From Actinomycetota bacterium (GTDB lineage Bacteria; Actinomycetota; Actinomycetes; Streptosporangiales; Streptosporangiaceae): a stretch of 6,104 bases of DNA. The translations under genes were made by a program, and so were the position numbers. Under the pieces are notes generated by a model. The model was given only the letters and a program-made list of their open reading frames with translations. It did no database searches and was not told the DNA's origin. The DNA lies in contig PMOU01000349.1 in NCBI GenBank assembly GCA_003161205.1, forward strand, positions 2,734-8,837. Reading direction: 5' to 3'. This document shows positions 1-5,400 of this stretch, piece by piece; position 1 is the stretch's first letter, and each line of letters begins with the position of its first letter.

Positions 1-772
1 CGACCGGTTCGGGCGTGAAGGCCCTGACGGTCCGCCGGGCCAGTGGCACGTCGGCCGACCCGAGCCGGAACATGTCCTCCTCGGCGGCCCTGATCAGCGC
101 CCGCGCGCCCGGCCCGTCCTGCTCGGTGACCAGGCCCGCCAGCCCGCGCACGACCGCGGCCGGGACGTGCCGTGACTTGCCCTTGACCAGGTCCGCGGCG
201 GCCGCGATCTCGTCGGCGACGGCGGCGACGGTGACCTCCAGGACGTTGCCGAACGTGTCGGTCTCACCGCGATAGTCCCGTACCGGCAGGACCCCGGCGG
301 CGCCGATGGCGTTGTCCGTCTGCCCGGCCCGCCACGGCCTGCCCATCGTGTCGGTGACGATGACGCCGACGGTCACGCCGGTGCGTCCGTGCAGGGCCTT
401 GCGCAGCCGCCGGGCCGATTCATCCGGATCCTCGGGGAGCAGCACCACGGTTCCCGGGCTGGTGTTGGACTCGTCCACGCCCGCCGCGGCCAGGACCAGG
501 CCGTGCCGGGTCTGCGCGATGGTGGTGGCGCCGCGCCTGGCTACCACCCGCACCGTCTCCGCCTCAATCGCCTCCTCGCGGGAGGTGGTGACGACGCGGC
601 CCTCGGCCTTGCTCACGATCTTGGAGGTGATGACGAGGATGTCGCCCTCGCGCAGGTCCGGGCAGGCGCCGGCGATCAGCGCGGCCAGGTCCGCGCCCGC
701 GGCCACCTCGGGCAGCCCGGTGACCGGGGTGACGGTGAAGGCCGGCCCTGGCTCCTCCGCGGGCCCGGCCAC
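1..772 (-). CDS. fbiB: FbiB, F420-0:gamma-glutamyl ligase with start of a C-terminal nitroreductase-type domain (3' partial)
   Basis: This cytoplasmic enzyme adds L-glutamates, using GTP, to F420-0 to build the polyglutamate tail of coenzyme F420. Reading the minus strand from GTG at 772-770 gives 257 codons before the edge, with no stop. CofE signatures are visible: [12 protein letters not shown] at residues 48-59, [15 protein letters not shown] at 89-103, [14 protein letters not shown] at 111-124, [19 protein letters not shown] at 139-157, DYRGETD at 166-172 and LVKGK at 195-199. The CofE domain ends near residue 240. It is followed by [13 protein letters not shown] (245-257), which looks like the opening FMN-binding motif of nitroreductases. 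This matches mycobacterial FbiB, where that domain reduces dehydro-F420-0. The start is chosen because GTG overlaps the fbiA stop (TAGTG) and lies 5 bases after a GGAGG ribosome site at 778-782, so translation is probably coupled to fbiA. The missing part is the rest of the reductase domain, off the left edge. Confidence 0.95.
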   Translation of the reverse strand, partial: MAGPAEEPGPAFTVTPVTGLPEVAAGADLAALIAGACPDLREGDILVITSKIVSKAEGRVVTTSREEAIEAETVRVVARRGATTIAQTRHGLVLAAAGVDESNTSPGTVVLLPEDPDESARRLRKALHGRTGVTVGVIVTDTMGRPWRAGQTDNAIGAAGVLPVRDYRGETDTFGNVLEVTVAAVADEIAAAADLVKGKSRHVPAAVVRGLAGLVTEQDGPGARALIRAAEEDMFRLGSADVPLARRTVRAFTPEPV

Positions 773-1731
773 TACGCCCTCCCCGGCGCGAGTTCAGCGG
801 CCAGCTCCAGGGCCGCGCGCGCGATCGCGGTGGTAGCGGGCAGGTCGTGCATGTAGAGGGGGAGGGCGCGGACACCGATGCCGGCCAGGGCCGGATCGTC
901 GGCGGCGGCCTTGTCCTGGTCGTCGACGAGCCAGCCGTCGATCAGCCCGGACCCGTAGTGCGCGCCGACCGCGGCGGCCGAGGTCGCGACCCCGATCGCG
1001 GCCAGGCAGGCGTCGGCCATCCCGCGCACCGGTGAGCCGCCGATGATGGGAGACACGCCGACCACGGTCTTGGCCGCGACCGCCGTCCTGATCCCGGGCA
1101 CGGCCAGGATCGTGCCGATGCTCACCACCGGATTCGACGGCGGGAACAGCACCACGTCCGCGTCGGCGATGGCCTCGAGCACACCCGGCGCGGGCACCGC
1201 CTCAGCCGCACCGGAGGCGATGATCTCCGCCGCTGGCGTCTCGGCGTGCATCCGCACCCACCACTCCTGGAAATGAACCACGGCGCCGCCGGCCGGGCCG
1301 GCCAGCACGACATGGGTTTCGATCGGGTCGTCCGACATCGGCAGCAGCCGTACCCCGGGCTGCCACCGCTGGCAGAGCGCCGCGGTGACGGCGGAGAGGG
1401 GCTGCCCCGACGCGAGCAGCTGGCTGCGCAGGATGTGGGTGGCGAAATCCCGGTCACCCAGGGTGAACCAGTCCGGGCTCGCCCCGTAGGCAGCGAGCTC
1501 GGCCCGGATGCTGAAGCTCTCCTGCGTCCGTCCCCAGCCCTGCTCCTCGTTGATGCCGCCGCCCAGCGTGTACATGACGGTGTCCAGGTCCGGGCAGACC
1601 CGCAGTCCGAACAGGGTGATGTCGTCACCGGTGTTCCCGATGACGGTGATCTGGGCGTCCGGGGCAGCCTGCTTCAGGCCGCGGAGAAAGCGCGCGGCGC
1701 CGACGCCGCCCGCGAGCACGGTGATGCGCAT
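772..1731 (-). CDS. fbiA: FbiA/CofD, phosphoenolpyruvyl/2-phospho-L-lactate transferase of F420 biosynthesis
   Basis: This enzyme transfers a phosphoenolpyruvyl (or 2-phospholactyl) group from its GDP/GMP-activated donor to Fo, giving (dehydro-)F420-0, which FbiB then glutamylates. In mycobacteria the donor derives from PEP; that detail is family knowledge. The 319-residue product is of normal family length. It shows [13 protein letters not shown] at residues 7-19 (nucleotide-binding loop), GNTGDD at 32-37, [13 protein letters not shown] at 46-58, [49 protein letters not shown] and [21 protein letters not shown], all hallmarks of CofD. The frame stays open upstream to an ATG at 1785, but the added 18 residues precede the conserved MRITVLAGG start, so ATG at 1729-1731 is preferred. 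No good Shine-Dalgarno sequence precedes that ATG (CACACTTCTGGGT), which leaves the exact start slightly open. The TAG stop at 774-772 overlaps the fbiB GTG. The two genes form a minus-strand operon divergent from whiB. Confidence 0.96.
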   Translation of the reverse strand: MRITVLAGGVGAARFLRGLKQAAPDAQITVIGNTGDDITLFGLRVCPDLDTVMYTLGGGINEEQGWGRTQESFSIRAELAAYGASPDWFTLGDRDFATHILRSQLLASGQPLSAVTAALCQRWQPGVRLLPMSDDPIETHVVLAGPAGGAVVHFQEWWVRMHAETPAAEIIASGAAEAVPAPGVLEAIADADVVLFPPSNPVVSIGTILAVPGIRTAVAAKTVVGVSPIIGGSPVRGMADACLAAIGVATSAAAVGAHYGSGLIDGWLVDDQDKAAADDPALAGIGVRALPLYMHDLPATTAIARAALELAAELAPGRA

Positions 1732-1759
1732 ACCCAGAAGTGTGACAGGTCCGCCGCCT

Positions 1760-1777
1760 GGCTGCGGCTCGGCAGCC
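1760..1777 (-). other. Short GC-rich hairpin in the presumed fbiA leader
   Basis: GGCTGC at 1760-1765 pairs perfectly with GCAGCC at 1772-1777 around a 6-base loop. The hairpin lies about 29-46 bases upstream of the fbiA ATG, so it would be in the fbiA 5' leader if transcription starts upstream. No U-run follows it on the minus strand, so it does not look like an intrinsic terminator. In such GC-rich DNA a 6-bp stem can arise by chance. Confidence 0.25.
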
Positions 1778-1864
1778 CGCTGCACCCGCGCCCACGATAA
1801 CGAAACGTACTCGCCTCAGATTCTTTGCGTGATTTTTCGGGGCATCTCGGGCAACAAGGCGACC

Positions 1865-1894
1865 ATTATCACCTTCTCCGCTTGACTTGAAGCA
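1865..1894 (-). promoter_or_regulatory. Candidate promoter for fbiA-fbiB
   Basis: On the minus strand a GATAAT hexamer (1870-1865) resembles a -10 element. TTGCTT (1895-1890) lies 19 bases upstream as a poor -35 element. The predicted start near 1858 would give a leader of about 125 bases before the fbiA ATG. The -35 half overlaps the -35 region of the whiB promoter on the other strand, so the two transcription units may compete for polymerase or share a regulator. The spacer is long and the -35 match weak, so this is tentative. Confidence 0.35.
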
Positions 1895-1911
1895 AGACAC
1901 GCGAGTGTAAT
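1882..1911 (+). promoter_or_regulatory. Predicted vegetative-type promoter of whiB
   Basis: TTGACT at 1882-1887 and TGTAAT at 1906-1911 are each one base from the TTGACA and TATAAT consensus hexamers and are separated by 18 bases. This is the best match to a principal-sigma (HrdB/SigA-like) promoter in the window. It points at whiB, with transcription expected to start near 1918 and a leader of about 68 bases. A GACAC pentamer at 1896-1900 lies between the hexamers; GACAC is the core recognised by the sporulation regulator WhiA in Streptomyces, but a 5-base match is weak evidence. Confidence 0.6.
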
Positions 1912-1974
1912 TTCACTGATGTGATTCTCGCTGCCGGGGGAGTGGTGGGAACGGGGGCTCGAAGTTTGGGGAGT

Positions 1975-1978
1975 GAGG
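1975..1978 (+). promoter_or_regulatory. Ribosome binding site of whiB
   Basis: GAGG at 1975-1978 lies 7 bases before the ATG at 1986 and is the best-spaced Shine-Dalgarno match for whiB. A second purine run, GGGGAG at 1968-1973, would better suit the out-of-frame ATG at 1979, so the two possible starts compete here. Confidence 0.55.
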
Positions 1979-1985
1979 ATGCGTT

Positions 1986-2261
1986 ATGACTGAGGTTGTC
2001 GTACCGCTGTTGCAGGTCGTCGTCAGTCCAGATGAGGTCGAGGAACTGGGCTGGCAGGATCAAGCGCTGTGCGCGCAGACCGATCCGGAGGCGTTCTTCC
2101 CGGAGAAGGGAGGATCGACCCGGGAAGCGAAGCGAGTATGCCGCAGTTGCGAGGTCCGGGCCGAATGTCTGGAGTACGCGCTGGAGAACGATGAGAGATT
2201 CGGCATCTGGGGTGGCATGTCCGAGCGCGAACGCCGTCGGTTGAAACGCGAGGCCGTGTGA
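1986..2261 (+). CDS. whiB: WhiB-family iron-sulfur transcriptional regulator (WhiB/WhmD/WhiB2 type)
   Basis: This is a small 4Fe-4S protein that acts in the cytoplasm as a transcription factor. In Streptomyces WhiB works with WhiA to trigger sporulation septation; in mycobacteria WhiB2/WhmD is needed for septation. The 91-residue product has the four cluster cysteines C29, C52, C55 and C61 (C-X22-C-X2-C-X5-C), then the GIWGGMSERERRRLKR segment (73-88) combining the G-[IV]-W-G-G turn with a basic DNA-contacting tail. ALCAQTDPEAFFPEKGGST (27-45) is characteristic of the WhiB/WhiB2 subclass rather than the other Wbl paralogues. ATG at 1986 gives the usual N-terminus beginning MTE and has a GAGG ribosome site 7 bases upstream. 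It is transcribed away from fbiA; WhiB2-type genes sit beside the F420 genes in several actinobacteria, from memory. The next gene lies about 180 bp downstream on the same strand. Nothing in the protein looks damaged. Confidence 0.96.
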   Translation: MTEVVVPLLQVVVSPDEVEELGWQDQALCAQTDPEAFFPEKGGSTREAKRVCRSCEVRAECLEYALENDERFGIWGGMSERERRRLKREAV

Positions 2262-2303
2262 GGTCCTAAGCCCTTCCTCCGGGCGGCCGGACATCAGGCA
2301 TTT

Positions 2304-2325
2304 GCCCTGCTGGGTCAATCAGGGC
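2304..2325 (+). terminator. Weak candidate terminator after whiB
   Basis: GCCCTG (2304-2309) and CAGGGC (2320-2325) form a perfect 6-bp stem with a 10-base loop, about 43 bases after the whiB stop. The following bases, TGTGTATCTTT, are only moderately U-rich. It could attenuate read-through into the downstream glycosyltransferase gene, but the short stem and broken U-tract make it uncertain. Confidence 0.3.
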
Positions 2326-2337
2326 TGTGTATCTTTA

Positions 2338-2439
2338 GACCTGTCGTGAGCGCTGGGGTTTATTCTCGCGACTGTCCACGCGCTCTTGCCGGACGGGGTA
2401 GCCGGGCGGGGGCGCCGCTGCCCATACGCCAGACAGGTC
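2338..2439. repeat. 8-bp inverted repeat in the whiB-glycosyltransferase spacer
   Basis: GACCTGTC at 2338-2345 is the exact reverse complement of GACAGGTC at 2432-2439, 86 bases away. The right arm extends to GACAGGTCC, which also occurs at 1744-1752, just upstream of the fbiA start. The arms are too far apart for a strong hairpin; they could be separate copies of a protein-binding half site, or chance. Confidence 0.25.
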
Positions 2440-2441
2440 CT

Positions 2442-5400
2442 TTGTCACAGAACGCATCGCACCTCCGTCACGTCGTCACCGCTGTGGTGGTAGCACACGA
2501 CGGGTCCCGGCTGCTGCCGGGTCTCATTCAGGCGGTTCGCGAGCAGACACACTCCGTGCACCGCGCCGTCGGGGTAGACACCGGCAGCCGGGACCGCAGC
2601 GGGGCGGCGCTCACCGAGCTGCTCGGGCCGGACGCGGTCTTCGGCATGGAGCCGGAGACCGGCTACGGCGCGGCGGTCGCCCGCGCGCTGCAGCATCCCG
2701 CGGCCCGCAGGGCGATTCCGGATTCCGCTCCTGACCAGGAACCCCCGGTGGAGTGGATATGGCTGCTTCACGATGACTGCGAGCCGGCCCCGGACGCTCT
2801 CGAGCAGATGCTGAGGGTGGCCAGCCGGAGCCGGTCGATCGCGGTGCTCGGCCCGAAGCTCAAGGACTTCGCGGACCGGCGGGTGCTGCGTGAGGCGGGT
2901 GTCACCATCGACCGGGCGGGCCGGCGTTTCACCGGGGTCGAGCCCGGTGAGATCGACCAGGGCCAGCATGACGGGAGCCGGCCGGTGCTGGCCGTCAGCT
3001 CGGCGGGCATGCTGGTCCGCCGGGATGTCTGGGATCAGGTCGGTGGCTTCGATGCCAACCTGCCCCTGTTCCGCGATGACATCGACTTCTGCTGGCGCGT
3101 GCATGCGGCCGGCTACGAGGTGCGGGTCGTGACCGACGCGGTGGTGTATCACCGCGAGCTGTCCGCCCGGCAGATCCGCAAGACGCCGGCCACGGGCGGC
3201 CATCCGCGGATGCTCGACCGGCGCAGCGCCCTGTACGTATTCGCGGTCAACCTGCCGCTGGCGTCCATGCTCGCCACCCTCGGGGGCTGCATCGCCGGGT
3301 CGCTGGCGCGTGCGGCGTACTTCCTCGTGACCAAGCAGCAGCGCAAGGCGGCGGCTCACCTCGGGGCGGTGGCGTGGCTGCTGCGTCACCCGATCCTGCT
3401 CCGGCGGGCTCGCCGCCGGCGGGCCGGCGGCCGCAAGCACGGCTACGCGGTCCTGCACGCCCAGATCCCGCGGGCGAGAACGCTGGCCCGGCTGGCCGAA
3501 CGAGTCTCGGGCTCGCTGTCCAGCGGATCTGGCTACGAGAGCGGCGGACTCCATCACGCCGCCGCGGACGAGCCCGACGACGAGATGCCGCTGCCCGCCG
3601 CCGATTCGATCATCCGGCGCGTCCTGACGAGCCCGGGCGTCCTGCTCTTCGCCGGGCTGGCCGTCATCGCGCTGGTGGCCGAGCGGTCGCTGACCGGCTC
3701 GGTGCTTTCCGGTTCTGGCACGCTCGGGGGCGGTGCGCTCGCGCCCGCCTGGGGCGGCGCCAGCGACCTGTGGCGCGAGTACCTGGCCGGCTACCACGAC
3801 GCCGGCCTCGGCTCGACCGCGAGCACTCCGCCCTACGTGGGCGCGGTGGCCGCCCTGGCGACCCTGCTGGGCGGCAAGCCGTGGCTGGCGGTCGACGTGC
3901 TGCTGTTCGGATGCGTACCCGCGGCCGGGATGACGGCGTTCCTTGCCACCCGCCGCGTCACGTCAGTACTGACCGCACGGGTGTGGATCGCGGCCACGTA
4001 TGCGCTGCTGCCGGTGGCGATGGGTGCGGTCGCGGCCGGGCGGCTGGGTACCGCCGTCGCCTTCGTGCTGCTTCCGCTGATCGCCGTCATGATCGCGCGG
4101 ATGCTCACCGCGCCGCCGCGCGCCGCGCGCCGGGCGGCCTGGGCCGTCGGGGTGATGACCGCGATCGCGGCGGCCTTCGTACCGCTGGTCTGGCCGATCG
4201 TGGTGATCGTCGCGATCGCCGTCGCGGCCTGGCACTGGCTCGGGCTGCGGACGGTCGTCAACGCCCTGATCGCGGCCGCGGTGCCCGCGGCCGTCCTGGA
4301 GCCGTGGACGTTCCACCTGCTGGCCAGCCCGTCCTCGTTCTTCCTCGAAGCGGGACTGTCCCGGCCCGGCCTCGCCGCCCCGGACCTGCGCGCCGGGTCC
4401 TTGCTGTTGCTCAGCCCGGGCGGACCAGGGCTCCCGCCCGTCTGGGTGACCGCGGGGCTCGTGCTGCCCGCGGCCGGCGCGCTGCTGGCCCGCCGCCGGA
4501 TGCCGCTGGTGTACGCGGGGTGGAGCATCGCACTGTTCGGGCTGGTGATAGCCCTGGTGGTGAGCCGGCTGCGGGTGACGCCGCCAGGCGGGCCCGCCGT
4601 CAGCCCCTGGCCAGGTATTGCGGTCGCGATCGCCGCGGGCGGCCTGCTGCTCGCGGCCGCGCCCCTGATCGAGGCGGCGGGCCACCCCCTTCGCCAGGCC
4701 GCGGATCTCATCGCCGGCCGGATGCCCAGGACCAACTGGCGGGTCCTGGCGACGCTGGCCGGGTTCGCCGTGGCCGCTTCGGCTCCAGTGCTGGCCGCCG
4801 GATACTGGCTGGCGGCCGGGGTCGGCGGAACCGTGACCGCGGCCAGCCCGCAGGTGCTGCCCGCGTTCGTGGCCGCCTCCTCGGCCGGCCCGGACCGGAA
4901 CAGGACCCTGGTCCTGCGGCAAGACGGCGGGGCGCTGGCCTACACCGTCCTGCGGGCCACCGACCCCGTGCTGGGCGAGCCGGAGCTGACCCAGGCCTCG
5001 GCTTCCACCCGCGCGCTCGCCGGCGTGGTCGCATCGCTCGCCGCCGCCGGCAGCGGCGACGCGGGGGACACCGGCCAGGCGCTCGGCCAGTTCGACATCG
5101 GCTACGTGCTGCTGCCCGCCCCGGTTGACCAGTCGCTGGCGCAAGAGCTTGACGCGGCGGCCGGGCTGCAGCCGCTGACCCTCGCGCCCGCGTACGACCT
5201 GTGGCAGGTGTCCGGGACGGTGGCCCGCGCCCATGTCGTTACCCGGGGCGGCACCGTCGTGCCCGTCGCCTCCGGATCGGTCGGCCTGAACACAGCCGTC
5301 GCGCCGGGGACCTCCGGCACGCTGGTGCTGGCCGAGGCCGCGGGCGGCTGGTCCGCGACCCTGGCCGGAAAGCCGCTGACGGCGCTGGCCGCGCCGGTGG

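Larger units (their letters stand above)
1732..1985. promoter_or_regulatory. Divergent intergenic control region between fbiA and whiB
   Basis: This 254-bp stretch separates the diverging fbiA and whiB genes and must hold both promoters. No convincing gene lies in it; the reading frames that cross it are extensions or shadows. Its A+T content is visibly higher than in the flanking coding sequence, especially at 1796-1930. Items described separately are a vegetative-type promoter towards whiB, a weaker candidate towards fbiA, a bulged inverted repeat at 1881-1896, a small pseudo-palindrome at 1913-1924, and a GC-rich hairpin in the fbiA leader at 1760-1777. Confidence 0.8.

Noticed and set aside
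1732..1785. N-terminal extension of FbiA starting at ATG 1785
   Set aside because: The 18 added residues (MQRAAEPQPGGGPVTLLG) are not typical of CofD, whose conserved sequence begins at MRITVLAGG.
1246..1800. Plus-strand open frame opposite fbiA
   Set aside because: It is the antisense shadow of conserved CofD coding sequence; no ribosome site or domain supports it.
1732..1985. Riboswitch or small RNA gene between fbiA and whiB
   Set aside because: Only short stems are visible, with no conserved riboswitch core that I recognise and no terminator-like structure.
1869..2318. Minus-strand open frame spanning whiB and its promoter
   Set aside because: It runs antisense through the complete whiB gene and its promoter and encodes no recognisable protein.
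2445..3797. Minus-strand open frame (450 codons) opposite the GT2 domain
   Set aside because: It is antisense to the GT2 catalytic domain, has a low-complexity composition rich in Arg, Pro, Gln and His, and has no recognisable motif.
3374..5128. Plus-strand open frame (584 codons) within the glycosyltransferase gene
   Set aside because: The product is Arg/Ala/Gly-rich and lacks motifs or membrane segments. It is an out-of-frame shadow of the real gene, whose frame I followed line by line without a stop or shift.
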